Below are positions 1 to 5,611 of a stretch of DNA of 58,310 nucleotides, in pieces. Origin of the DNA: a virus; IMG/VR virus record IMGVR_UViG_3300043570_001864, positions 1 through 58,310 of that record. One strand, given 5' to 3'. Each line of letters begins with the position of its first letter. Positions within the stretch are counted from its first letter, which is position 1. Under the pieces are notes generated by a model, which searched no databases, was not told the DNA's origin, and saw nothing but the letters and a program-made list of their open reading frames with translations. The position numbers and the translations under genes were made by a program.

Positions 1-309
1 CCGACTACTACTCAAACTTATACATTTTACACCAACTCGGATGATGCATCTTATGTGTGGGTTGGAGCAAATGCGATATCTGGATTTACTACAGCAAACG
101 CAACAGTCAATAATGGAGGTGCTCATGGTCCTATAGAGGCATCAGGTTCTATAGATCTAACTGCAGGAGTTTATTATCCTATAAGAATTCAATTCGGTGA
201 AGCCGGCGGAGGTGATGTACTTACTTTCAATTATTCAACACCAACGATAGCAAAAACAACTAATGTAACAGGATTAGTTTTCTATAATACATCAACTAAC
301 GGATTCTAA
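1..309 (+). CDS. C-terminal part of a PA14/GLEYA-like adhesin or fibre protein (5' truncated)
   Basis: The reading frame is open from base 1, so the gene begins outside the window; the GTG at 55 is internal. The 102 visible residues include YTFYTNSDDASYVWVGANA followed by a VNNGG..HG segment, then GVYYPIRIQFGEAGGGD and a C-terminal beta strand. This is the pattern of PA14/GLEYA sugar-binding beta sandwiches (aromatic-DDxxxxWVG, then YPIRIxFGExGGGD). I infer a virion-surface glycan-binding module of a tail or head fibre. It ends 5 bases before the next fibre-like gene, and its last 12 codons recur at 1331-1366 in a rearranged copy, so this locus has recombined. The family is recognised by pattern only. 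Confidence 0.6.
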   Translation, partial: PTTTQTYTFYTNSDDASYVWVGANAISGFTTANATVNNGGAHGPIEASGSIDLTAGVYYPIRIQFGEAGGGDVLTFNYSTPTIAKTTNVTGLVFYNTSTNGF

Positions 310-314
310 AACAT

Positions 315-1091
315 ATGGCAACAACAAGAGCATTTTCATATAATCCAACACAATCAACAATTGCGGGAACTACGAATGTGGGTACTCTATGTATAGGTGT
401 ATCTCCTTTAGCATATAGTACTAACCCTGGTGGATTAACCTGGTGGATGGGACCAGACGAAGATAATTCTTACGTGATAGCTAAGGATGTATCAGCTGGA
501 AATTTTCCCACTCCTGTAGGGAACGTAGGTAATGTACAATTTTGGAGATGCACTAATACGGATTTAGCATTTAAAGATTTAGTATCTATAATAAGTGGTA
601 CTGCACAAGCATCGGCTTCAGCAGCTAAATCATGGCTAACAACAAATAATTATTGGACTAATTATACCAGTGGTGTAACTTTCTCTCGCCCTTTCGTTAA
701 TGGTATTGCACCAGGAGCTACCACAGAAACTGCTTGGAATACATTCAGAGCAGCATTAACGGGATCTTATACACAATTTGTTATATCAAATTCATTAGGA
801 TTTAGTCTAACCGTAAGCCATGCTACTTCGGTCCAAACTTTGGCAGATGCTTTAAAAAATGCAACAAGCAATACCTCAGTAACTATAAACAGCGTAGTTT
901 GGAGAGTGGGAACAGCTTGTGGAACTCCTTCTATTGGTGGAGTTGCTGTTGAATTTTCTAATGTAGGAAGCTGTACTGGATCAAGTACTATAGCATTTAG
1001 ACCTATGATTAATAACTTAAACTGGGGAGGTATGGGTACAGGGTCTACTGTAAGCCAGGCTTCTCAAACAATGACACTAACATTTAGCTAA
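315..1091 (+). CDS. putative virion fibre/adhesin protein
   Basis: A 258-residue protein starting MATTRAFSYNP. It is rich in Ser, Thr, Gly and aromatic residues, has no membrane segment, and reads like a secreted or virion beta-rich protein (GGLTWWMGPDED near residue 38, many TxS/GxT turns). I do not recognise a named domain. It lies immediately after a PA14-like gene and is probably co-translated (5-base gap). A copy of its first 30 bases, with a variant start MATTREFAYN, is present at 1371-1400, which suggests a family of paralogous fibre modules upstream of the window. The stop overlaps the next start (TAATG). Confidence 0.6.
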   Translation: MATTRAFSYNPTQSTIAGTTNVGTLCIGVSPLAYSTNPGGLTWWMGPDEDNSYVIAKDVSAGNFPTPVGNVGNVQFWRCTNTDLAFKDLVSIISGTAQASASAAKSWLTTNNYWTNYTSGVTFSRPFVNGIAPGATTETAWNTFRAALTGSYTQFVISNSLGFSLTVSHATSVQTLADALKNATSNTSVTINSVVWRVGTACGTPSIGGVAVEFSNVGSCTGSSTIAFRPMINNLNWGGMGTGSTVSQASQTMTLTFS

Positions 1092-1252
1092 TGGAAAATT
1101 ATAGAATAATGAATATAACAGTAACACCATATATTGTTGTTCCTGGTAAAGAATCGCTAACTCTAGAAGAATGCATATTGTGGATAAATGAAAACGGAGG
1201 AGATTGTCCTTTATGTAATTACACCATACAGCCATCGGAACATAATATATAG
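1091..1252 (+). CDS. small hypothetical protein, 53 aa
   Basis: The ATG overlaps the stop of the preceding fibre gene (TAATG), the usual sign of translational coupling. The product starts MENYRIMNITVTPYIVVPG and has a CPLC pair near residue 40 (GGDCPLCNYT). A single CxxC without a partner does not make a zinc finger. No family recognised. It may be a small virion or chaperone protein for the fibre encoded just upstream. A late-type box (GATATATAA) begins 3 bases after the stop. Confidence 0.5.
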   Translation: MENYRIMNITVTPYIVVPGKESLTLEECILWINENGGDCPLCNYTIQPSEHNI

Positions 1253-1255
1253 TCA

Positions 1256-1264
1256 GATATATAA
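1256..1264 (+). promoter_or_regulatory. late-promoter-like box GATATATAA
   Basis: The box is identical to the one at 1524-1532 because both lie in a 79-bp duplicated segment. It is three bases upstream of the ATG at 1268. The same box, close to the T4 late promoter TATAAATA, precedes most virion genes in this window. Confidence 0.5.
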
Positions 1265-1267
1265 GTA

Positions 1268-1366
1268 ATGAAAACATTTAAAGATTTTATTTACGAAAAA
1301 ATTAATGAAGACACATTATCGTATAGGGGATTAGTTTTCTATAATACATCAACTAACGGATTTTAA
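1268..1366 (+). pseudogene. chimeric 32-codon gene remnant (capsid-targeting peptide fused to fibre C-terminus)
   Basis: The ORF begins with the same 22 residues as the gene at 1536 (MKTFKDFIYEKINEDTLSYR then GL) and then switches to the last residues of the first gene (VFYNTSTNGF, stop). Bases 1255-1333 match 1523-1601, and bases 1328-1370 nearly match 271-313; the two parents share GGATTA at the junction. It looks like the scar of a tandem duplication at microhomology followed by deletion. It keeps a late-type promoter box, so a 32-aa peptide could still be made, but I treat it as a remnant. Confidence 0.7.
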
Positions 1367-1370
1367 AACA

Positions 1371-1409
1371 TATGGCAACAACAAGAGAATTTGCATATAA
1401 TTTACAATA
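1371..1409 (+). pseudogene. start of a decayed fibre-gene copy
   Basis: ATG followed by 11 sense codons (MATTREFAYNLQ) and a stop. The first bases are identical to the start of the fibre gene at 315, then diverge (REFAYN versus RAFSYN), so the source was probably a paralogue rather than the visible copy. The remainder of the gene is missing. Confidence 0.6.
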
Positions 1410-1438
1410 AATTAAATAAATAGAGAATATTAAAAATT

Positions 1439-1519
1439 AGGCAAAGTAACCACAAACCCACTGGTAATAGGCAGTTCTTGAGATGGAATGCAATATAAAA
1501 CGTAAGTCCTGCTTTGCCT
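1439..1519 (+). ncRNA. possible structured RNA or leader between scar and next gene
   Basis: A GC-richer stretch in AT-rich surroundings, closed by AGGCAAAG (1439-1446) and CTTTGCCT (1512-1519), a perfect 8-bp inverted repeat enclosing 65 bases. There is no ORF and no tRNA T-arm. It ends just before the late-type box of the gene at 1536. It could be a terminator-like structure, a small RNA, or a remnant of a lost gene. Only the inverted repeat is seen; function is unknown. Confidence 0.3.
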
Positions 1520-1523
1520 TTTA

Positions 1524-1532
1524 GATATATAA
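1524..1532 (+). promoter_or_regulatory. late-promoter-like box GATATATAA
   Basis: Box three bases upstream of the ATG at 1536. If it acts as a -10 element, transcription would start at or inside the start codon, giving a nearly leaderless mRNA. Confidence 0.5.
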
Positions 1533-1535
1533 GTA

Positions 1536-2120
1536 ATGAAAACATTTAAAGATTTTATTTACGAAAAAATTAATGAAGACACATTATCGTATAGGGGATT
1601 AAAATTTAATTTTAATTCAACTATCGATGGGTATGTTAAAGTAAAAGAAGATGATCCAACTATATCATTTGATAGTGAAACCTCGTTTGATAAACTTATA
1701 ATAACCGATCCTCGTGAATTCTTTAACTTTAGATATGATAATGAAAAGGATAATAAGAACTTATCTTCTATTGATTCAGAAAATGTTCTTAGAATTAGAA
1801 TTGGATCTAAAGATTTTAAGGGAAGATCCGGCGGGGTTACTCATGTATCTGTAAGAGTCCCTGAAAATTTTGACTATAATAAATTTCAATTAGAGTTACC
1901 TAATATAAAGATAGCGCTTACAGATAGAACTGAAGTAGACAGAGTTATTAAAGAAGTTGAGGCTCTTGTAACTAAATGTGCAGGGGAAGAACCTAATGCG
2001 TATTCAGATAATAAACCAGATTACAGACAGGACATCGTAAATTTTATTAAATCTATAGAAGAAAAGCTAGGTAAAGAAGATACCAAAAGAATATTTATTG
2101 ATATTATTAATAAATTGTAA
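1536..2120 (+). CDS. putative head-internal protein with capsid-targeting-like N-terminus
   Basis: 194 residues. The N-terminus MKTFKDFIYEKINED closely resembles the capsid-targeting peptide of T4 internal proteins (MKTYQEFI.E type). It contains IYE and INE, which fit the T4 prohead protease rule of cleavage after (I/L)xE. The remaining part is acidic and soluble with no membrane helix; no family recognised. A late-type box lies directly upstream. I infer a protein packaged into the head with DNA and possibly injected. The first 22 codons and the promoter are duplicated at 1255-1333. Function of the mature part is unknown. Confidence 0.6.
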   Translation: MKTFKDFIYEKINEDTLSYRGLKFNFNSTIDGYVKVKEDDPTISFDSETSFDKLIITDPREFFNFRYDNEKDNKNLSSIDSENVLRIRIGSKDFKGRSGGVTHVSVRVPENFDYNKFQLELPNIKIALTDRTEVDRVIKEVEALVTKCAGEEPNAYSDNKPDYRQDIVNFIKSIEEKLGKEDTKRIFIDIINKL

Positions 2121-2141
2121 AATTTAATTTACATAGATAAG

Positions 2142-2150
2142 AATATATAA
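2142..2150 (+). promoter_or_regulatory. late-promoter-like box AATATATAA
   Basis: Extended sequence GAATATATAAAAT, eight bases upstream of the ATG at 2159. It matches the box family shared by virion genes in this window. Confidence 0.5.
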
Positions 2151-2158
2151 AATAAAAA

Positions 2159-2437
2159 ATGAAACATCTTAAAAAATATCAATCTAATAATTCAGAAATT
2201 AACGAAGGATTTTGGGATTCTCTTTTTGGCAAACCCACTGTTGATGATGCTGCTCATGACCAAATGAGAGGTCAAGGATGGAGCCACAGAGGTAAAGACG
2301 AAGAAAATTATATCATGTTTCAAGGACAAAAGTTCTATCCAGAACAGATCCAATATGATGATGCTTATTCAACTAAACAAATACCAAGAGTTGAAGGTGG
2401 TATGCTAATCGTAGCTAACCCAGCTTGGAATTTATAA
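2159..2437 (+). CDS. putative head-internal protein, 92 aa
   Basis: Starts MKHLKKYQSNNSEINEGFWD. A short basic amphipathic head followed by INE before Gly is a good match to a T4 prohead-protease site ((I/L)xE then small residue), at residue 17. The mature part would be about 75 residues beginning GFWDSLFGKPT. No known domain. It follows another gene with the same type of N-terminus and has its own late-type box. I infer a capsid-packaged protein. Confidence 0.55.
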   Translation: MKHLKKYQSNNSEINEGFWDSLFGKPTVDDAAHDQMRGQGWSHRGKDEENYIMFQGQKFYPEQIQYDDAYSTKQIPRVEGGMLIVANPAWNL

Positions 2438-2463
2438 TAAAAATAAAAAAATATCAGAAATCG

Positions 2464-2494
2464 TTTTTTAATGAGAAACTTTTCTGTACATTTG
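2464..2494 (+). promoter_or_regulatory. Bacteroidota-type promoter (T-run, 17 nt, TACATTTG)
   Basis: TACATTTG at 2487-2494 fits the Bacteroidota -7 consensus TAnnTTTG. A T6 run (2464-2469) preceded by AAATC sits 17 bases upstream, in the place of the -33 element. The same arrangement, with the same 17-base gap, recurs at 3599-3630 and 4080-4109. It would drive the short ORF at 2527. Confidence 0.6.
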
Positions 2495-2526
2495 GAGTAT
2501 ATAATAAAAAAGGAACAAAACTTTCA

Positions 2527-2616
2527 ATGAAACACTTTTTAAATATCGCAACAGATTTTCAACTTCGTAAAGAGGATGACCTTCTAGAGGATAGATTTAA
2601 GTGTCAGAGGAAATAA
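2527..2616 (+). CDS. very small hypothetical protein, 29 aa
   Basis: ATG at 2527 gives MKHFLNIATDFQLRKEDDLL and ends in a basic FKCQRK. A longer frame from a TTG at 2425 is possible but would begin upstream of the TACATTTG promoter, so I prefer the ATG. The gene is bracketed by that promoter and a strong terminator, forming its own small transcription unit. Such tiny early phage proteins often modify host functions; no specific role can be read from the sequence. Confidence 0.45.
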   Translation: MKHFLNIATDFQLRKEDDLLEDRFKCQRK

Positions 2617-2637
2617 ATTTATATAATGATATAATTT

Positions 2638-2667
2638 AAACCTCTGATAACCTCAGAGGTTTTTTTG
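2638..2667 (+). terminator. intrinsic terminator
   Basis: AAACCTCTGA and TCAGAGGTTT form a stem with a short loop, followed by a T run. It ends the small unit upstream of the tRNA array. Confidence 0.85.
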
Positions 2668-2690
2668 TTTTATACGCTCTTTGAAATTAC

Positions 2691-2762
2691 GCTGCCATCG
2701 TCTAACGGTTAGGACCTATGGTTTTCATCCATAAAATCGGAGTTCGATTCTCCGTGGCAGTA
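2691..2762 (+). tRNA. tRNA-Glu (UUC)
   Basis: Acceptor GCTGCCA pairs with TGGCAGT. The anticodon stem TATGG/CCATA encloses the loop TTTTCAT, giving anticodon TTC. The T arm GGAG-TTCGATT-CTCC is intact and CCA is not encoded. It is the first tRNA of the array, just after a terminator; a CTCTTTGAAATTA stretch precedes it. Confidence 0.95.
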
Positions 2763-2773
2763 CAAAAAATTAA

Positions 2774-2845
2774 GGTCCCGTAGTTAAACGGCTATAATGC
2801 TGCCCTGTCACGGCAGAGTTCGGAGTTCGATTCTCCGCGGGACCG
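2774..2845 (+). tRNA. tRNA-Asp (GUC)
   Basis: Acceptor GGTCCCG/CGGGACC. Anticodon stem CTGCC/GGCAG with loop CTGTCAC gives anticodon GTC. T arm with TTCGATT loop intact; discriminator G; no encoded CCA. Confidence 0.95.
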
Positions 2846-2856
2846 CCAAATTATAT

Positions 2857-2929
<73 letters not shown>

Positions 2930-2933
2930 CTAA

Positions 2934-3014
2934 GCCCAGGTGGTGAAATGGTATACACGCTAGTCTTAGAAATTAGTGACGTAAGTCGTGAGGGTTCGAG
3001 TCCCTCCCTAGGTA
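2934..3014 (+). tRNA. tRNA-Leu (UAG)
   Basis: Class II tRNA with a long variable arm (about TGACGTAAGTCGT). Anticodon loop CTTAGAA gives TAG. Acceptor GCCCAGG/CCTAGGT has one C-A mismatch at the fourth pair. T arm intact. It ends three bases before the ATG of the HAD gene. Confidence 0.88.
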
Positions 3015-3016
3015 CT

Positions 3017-3586
3017 ATGAAAATTATATTTTTAGATCATGACGGTGTAATTTGTCTTTCCCAACAATTTGGAGGACGTTACAAAAAGCAGGCTAAAGCT
3101 AGAAAAAAGCTTTCTCAGGATCTGATGACTTTTCCTGTTGGAGCTAGGTTTGATAATTTTGATAAGAAAGCAATAAAGGTTTTAAATACAATCTTAGAAG
3201 AAACAGGAGCTGAAATAGTGGTTTCTTCAGATTGGAAAAACTGGGCAACTGTAGAAGAAATGGGTGAATACTATAAAGAGCAAGGAATTATTAAAACTCC
3301 TATAGATTTCACTCCTAGAGAATACACGTTACCAGAGAAACAAGAATGGCATCCAGATTGGGATTTAGAAGCATCAAGAACTTTAGAAATCCAAGAATGG
3401 TTGAAAGATCATCCAGAAGTCTCTCATTGGGTAGCAATAGATGATTTGGATATGAGTTTTAAAGAAGTATCTTCTAATAGAAGCGGTACCGGATGGGGAT
3501 TAATAAATTTCGTACACACTCCAAGCCTTAATGAAGGTATTAAAAAATGTGGAATTAAAGAAAAAGTTTTAAAATTTTTAAAATAA
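3017..3586 (+). CDS. HAD-superfamily phosphatase-like protein
   Basis: 189 residues starting MKIIFLDHDGVICL. HAD motif I is D7-x-D9-G-V; motif II is probably VVSSDW near residues 68-73; motif III is AIDD near residues 140-143. Length and layout fit the small HAD phosphatases, including those associated with nucleic-acid end repair, but the substrate cannot be told. A longer frame from 2948 would begin inside the tRNA-Leu gene, so the ATG at 3017, three bases after the tRNA, is the sensible start. Co-location with tRNAs makes an RNA-repair or nucleotide role worth considering; this is inference. Confidence 0.8.
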   Translation: MKIIFLDHDGVICLSQQFGGRYKKQAKARKKLSQDLMTFPVGARFDNFDKKAIKVLNTILEETGAEIVVSSDWKNWATVEEMGEYYKEQGIIKTPIDFTPREYTLPEKQEWHPDWDLEASRTLEIQEWLKDHPEVSHWVAIDDLDMSFKEVSSNRSGTGWGLINFVHTPSLNEGIKKCGIKEKVLKFLK

Positions 3587-3598
3587 TTTAAGAAATCA

Positions 3599-3630
3599 TT
3601 TTTTTATCCCGTTACATTTGGTTATCTTTG
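3599..3630 (+). promoter_or_regulatory. Bacteroidota-type promoter (T-run, 17 nt, TATCTTTG)
   Basis: T7 run (3599-3605) after AAATCA, then 17 bases, then TATCTTTG at 3623-3630, a full TAnnTTTG match. A second match, TACATTTG, overlaps at 3613-3620. It would drive the gene at 3684. Confidence 0.65.
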
Positions 3631-3683
3631 TAATATAAATTAACAAACTTTATTTACAATTTACAATTTACAAAAAACCTATT

Positions 3684-4061
3684 ATGAAAAATCAAAAATT
3701 AAAAAGAGTTACTATGAGTGTATCTCACGAGAATCCTGATGCACAGGTAAATTTTAAATCAATCGGAATTGGAAAAGATCAAAGAGAAGCAGCTATTTTT
3801 GCTTTAGGATCTTTCTTAAATGTTATAGATGGAGTAAGCCAAGAAGGTATATCAGATTACAACGAAGCTTTGGAAATGGTTAATGCTCAATATTCGGAAG
3901 CTGAAATAGTATCATTTACTGAAACCCAATTGGAAAGGGCAAAAGATGCTTTTATTACTACTTACGAAACAACTAAAGTTGATTATGTTTGGGACGAAGT
4001 AGAAGATGGAATGGCTTTGGGCTTGATCGAAGGATTAGAAATAATCGAAGAGGAATATTAA
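3684..4061 (+). CDS. hypothetical acidic protein, 125 aa
   Basis: Starts MKNQKLKRVTMSVSHEN and becomes strongly acidic towards the C-terminus (DYVWDEVEDGMALGLIEGLE). No membrane segment or recognisable motif. It has its own host-type promoter 54 bases upstream and lies among tRNA genes, as do many early accessory phage genes. An acidic, DNA-mimic-like composition is compatible with a host-takeover role, but nothing in the sequence proves it. Confidence 0.6.
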   Translation: MKNQKLKRVTMSVSHENPDAQVNFKSIGIGKDQREAAIFALGSFLNVIDGVSQEGISDYNEALEMVNAQYSEAEIVSFTETQLERAKDAFITTYETTKVDYVWDEVEDGMALGLIEGLEIIEEEY

Positions 4062-4079
4062 AAAATATCAAAAAACATC

Positions 4080-4109
4080 TTTTTATTCAAAAAAGATATT
4101 GTACTTTTG
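4080..4109 (+). promoter_or_regulatory. Bacteroidota-type promoter (T-run, 17 nt, TACTTTTG)
   Basis: T5 run (4080-4084) followed after 17 bases by TACTTTTG at 4102-4109, matching TAnnTTTG. It drives a short unit that ends at the terminator at 4285-4318. Confidence 0.6.
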
Positions 4110-4147
4110 CGAAACTATTCTGGAAACAGGATATATAATTAAGAAAA

Positions 4148-4255
4148 ATGAAAAACTGTAGTAAACATAACATCAATCGCATGATCAGTCAGATTAATGG
4201 CTGCTATCAAACGGTGGCGTTTTGGGCAAAGGGGAAAGAACCCGATCGAAGCTAA
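4148..4255 (+). CDS. small ORF, 35 aa, or small RNA
   Basis: ATG at 4148 encodes MKNCSKHNINRMISQINGCY then QTVAFWAKGKEPDRS. The GC content is clearly above the flanks. Together with the promoter at 4080-4109 and the terminator at 4285-4318 it forms an isolated transcript of about 200 bases. It may encode a peptide or be a non-coding RNA; the sequence cannot decide. Confidence 0.4.
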   Translation: MKNCSKHNINRMISQINGCYQTVAFWAKGKEPDRS

Positions 4256-4284
4256 TACAGGAAATCATATTTAGATATTTTGGA

Positions 4285-4318
4285 AAAGGCTTTGATTCAC
4301 ATCAAAGCCTTTTTTTTG
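4285..4318 (+). terminator. intrinsic terminator
   Basis: An 11-bp perfect stem (AAGGCTTTGAT / ATCAAAGCCTT) with a four-base loop, followed by a T8 run. It closes the short unit at 4102-4255. Confidence 0.92.
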
Positions 4319-4341
4319 TTCTTTGACATACTGGAAAAAAT

Positions 4342-4414
4342 GGTACCGTAGCTCAGTCGGTAGAGCACTAGACTGAAAATCTAGGTGTCGCCGGTTCGAT
4401 TCCGGCCGGTACCA
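4342..4414 (+). tRNA. tRNA-Phe (GAA)
   Basis: Acceptor GGTACCG/CGGTACC, anticodon stem CTAGA/TCTAG, loop CTGAAAA giving GAA, T arm GCCGG/CCGGC, discriminator A. Confidence 0.97.
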
Positions 4415-4424
4415 CAATTAAAAT

Positions 4425-4497
4425 GATCTCGTAGCTCAGCTGGTAGAGCACCGCACTTTTAATGCGGGAGTCGAGGGTTCGAGCCCCTCCGGGATCA
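4425..4497 (+). tRNA. tRNA-Lys (UUU)
   Basis: Acceptor GATCTCG/CGGGATC, anticodon stem CCGCA/TGCGG, loop CTTTTAA giving TTT, T loop TTCGAGC, discriminator A. Confidence 0.96.
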
Positions 4498-4503
4498 CTA
4501 CAC

Positions 4504-4576
4504 ACATCAGTAGCTCAATTGGTAGAGTGTTGGTCTCCAAAACCAAAGGTTGTAGGTTCGATTCCTACCTGGTGTG
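4504..4576 (+). tRNA. tRNA-Trp (CCA)
   Basis: Acceptor ACATCAG/CTGGTGT, anticodon stem TTGGT/ACCAA, loop CTCCAAA giving CCA, T arm GTAGG/CCTAC, discriminator G. Confidence 0.95.
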
Positions 4577-4582
4577 CTAAAA

Positions 4583-4655
4583 GGCTCTGTAGTTCAAGGG
4601 ATTAGAATGGATCACTACGGATGATCTGATCCTGGTTCGAATCCAGGTGGAGTCT
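4583..4655 (+). tRNA. tRNA-Arg (ACG)
   Basis: Acceptor GGCTCTG/TGGAGTC with several G-T pairs, anticodon stem GATCA/TGATC, loop CTACGGA giving ACG. A34 would need host TadA deamination. T arm CCTGG/CCAGG intact. Confidence 0.88.
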
Positions 4656-4666
4656 CAAACAAATAG

Positions 4667-4737
4667 GGTCGTGTGGTCGAGTGGTTAGGCACTAGTCTGC
4701 AAAACTAGTTATACTGGTTCAATTCCAGTCACGACCT
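4667..4737 (+). tRNA. tRNA-Cys (GCA)
   Basis: Acceptor GGTCGTG/CACGACC, anticodon stem CTAGT/ACTAG, loop CTGCAAA giving GCA, T arm ACTGG/CCAGT, discriminator U. Confidence 0.95.
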
Positions 4738-4754
4738 CAAAAAAATTTAAAAAT

Positions 4755-4892
4755 ATGATGATAGAAAGTAAAATAGTAGCCAGAGGAAGTTTCCCCTCAA
4801 GCAGAGAAAACTTAAGAAGAGAAACATTAAAATTTAATAGAGCCAAAATATTGATCAGAAGAATTAAAAGACTAATTAACAAAGGAAAGTAA
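4755..4892 (+). CDS. small basic protein, 45 aa, overlapping a tRNA gene
   Basis: ATG at 4755 (a second ATG follows). The peptide is rich in Arg and Lys, with the C-terminal half RAKILIRRIKRLINKGK predicted as a cationic helix. The last nine bases, including the stop, form the 5' acceptor strand and next two bases of the tRNA-Ser gene at 4884. The ORF is therefore either translated from an unprocessed transcript or cut by RNase P at its end. A nucleic-acid- or membrane-binding peptide is possible. No family recognised. Confidence 0.45.
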   Translation: MMIESKIVARGSFPSSRENLRRETLKFNRAKILIRRIKRLINKGK

Positions 4893-4969
4893 TCTCAGAT
4901 GGTGACGGGGCTCGCCTGCTAAGCGAAGCGTACCTTAATTGGTATTTGGTTCGATTCCAATTCTTTCCG
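4884..4969 (+). tRNA. tRNA-Ser (GCU)
   Basis: Class II tRNA with a long variable arm. Anticodon loop CTGCTAA gives GCT. Acceptor GGAAAGT/TCTTTCC has a mismatch at the last pair; one T-stem mismatch; discriminator G. The 5' end overlaps the end of the small ORF at 4755-4892. Confidence 0.8.
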
Positions 4970-4975
4970 CAACAT

Positions 4976-5049
4976 TGACATATAGCTCAGTTGGTTAGAG
5001 CGTTGATCTGATACGTCAAAGGCCGAAGGTTCGAATCCTTCTATGTCAA
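4976..5049 (+). tRNA. tRNA-Ile (GAU)
   Basis: Acceptor TGACATA/TATGTCA, anticodon stem TTGAT/GTCAA, loop CTGATAC giving GAT, T arm GAAGG/CCTTC, discriminator A. Confidence 0.94.
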
Positions 5050-5057
5050 CCACATTT

Positions 5058-5130
5058 AGTCTCTTAGCTCAGTTGGCAGAGCGTTTGGTTTACATCCAAA
5101 ATGTCGGGGGTTCGAATCCCTCAGGGACTA
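5058..5130 (+). tRNA. tRNA-Val (UAC)
   Basis: Acceptor AGTCTCT/AGGGACT, anticodon stem TTTGG/CCAAA, loop TTTACAT giving TAC, T loop TTCGAAT, discriminator A. Confidence 0.94.
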
Positions 5131-5132
5131 CA

Positions 5133-5214
5133 AGATTAGAAGCGGCGAATGGGGTTACTTCTCAGAACTTTTAAATTTGACCAAAAAACACCTCGCTCAA
5201 ATATTCTCTAATCT
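5133..5214 (+). ncRNA. unexplained structured stretch inside the tRNA array
   Basis: The 82 bases are closed by AGATTAGA (5133-5140) and TCTAATCT (5207-5214), an 8-bp perfect inverted repeat in tRNA-like dimensions. There is no T loop (TTCGA) and no clear anticodon arm. It may be a small RNA processed with the tRNAs, or a tRNA decayed beyond recognition. Only the pairing and the position are seen. Confidence 0.35.
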
Positions 5215-5219
5215 AAACT

Positions 5220-5291
5220 GGGGATGTAGCTCAGCGGTAGAGCTCTCGACTGTTAATCGATAGGTCGCTGGTTCGAATCCAGCCTTCCCCG
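5220..5291 (+). tRNA. tRNA-Asn (GUU)
   Basis: Acceptor GGGGATG/CTTCCCC with one T-T mismatch, loop CTGTTAA giving GTT, T arm GCTGG/CCAGC, discriminator G. Confidence 0.93.
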
Positions 5292-5296
5292 CAATT

Positions 5297-5378
5297 CGGA
5301 GTGTTGAGCAATTGGCTGCTCAGCTGACTGTAAATCAGCCGCCTTAAGGCATTGGGGGTTCGAATCCCTCCGCTCCGA
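5297..5378 (+). tRNA. tRNA-Tyr (GUA)
   Basis: Class II tRNA with a long variable arm (GCCTTAAGGC hairpin). Acceptor CGGAGTG/CGCTCCG, anticodon stem GCTGA/TCAGC, loop CTGTAAA giving GTA, discriminator A. Confidence 0.95.
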
Positions 5379-5381
5379 CAC

Positions 5382-5450
5382 AGTGTATCTGTAAGATATA
5401 GAGACGGACAGTCCGACGGTTGAAGTGGATGCGTAATTCCACACGTCTCT
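5382..5450 (+). ncRNA. second unexplained structured stretch in the tRNA array
   Basis: Three nested pairings are visible: TATCT/AGATA near 5386-5398, a long-range AGAGACG (about 5400-5406) with CGTCTCT (5444-5450), and inside it GGAC/GTCC and GTGGA/TCCAC hairpins. It has tRNA-like size but no T loop. It may be a small RNA or a diverged tRNA; it cannot be assigned to the missing Pro tRNA because no TGG anticodon loop is visible. Confidence 0.35.
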
Positions 5451-5454
5451 AAAT

Positions 5455-5527
5455 GCGATAGTAGCTCAGTTGGTAGAGCACCGTCCTTCCAAGTCGGGGG
5501 TCGCAGGTTCGAATCCTGTCTATCGCT
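5455..5527 (+). tRNA. tRNA-Gly (UCC)
   Basis: Acceptor GCGATAG/CTATCGC, loop CTTCCAA giving TCC (anticodon stem CCGTC/GTCGG with one T-T mismatch), T arm GCAGG/CCTGT, discriminator U. Confidence 0.92.
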
Positions 5528-5531
5528 CCAC

Positions 5532-5604
5532 GGGGTAGTAGCTCAATTGGCTGAGCGCTTCCTTTGCAAGGAAGAGGATGTGGGTTCAAGTCCCATCTAC
5601 TCCA
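5532..5604 (+). tRNA. tRNA-Ala (UGC)
   Basis: Acceptor GGGGTAG/CTACTCC, anticodon stem CTTCC/GGAAG, loop TTTGCAA giving TGC, T loop TTCAAGT, discriminator A. Confidence 0.95.
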
Positions 5605-5611
5605 CTTATAT

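Noticed and set aside
2948-3016. N-terminal extension of the HAD gene
   Set aside because: It would translate the tRNA-Leu gene; the ATG at 3017 starts directly with the conserved FLDHDGV motif.
5133-5450. The missing tRNA-Pro hidden in one of the structured stretches
   Set aside because: No NGG anticodon loop and no TTCGA T-loop are visible in either element.
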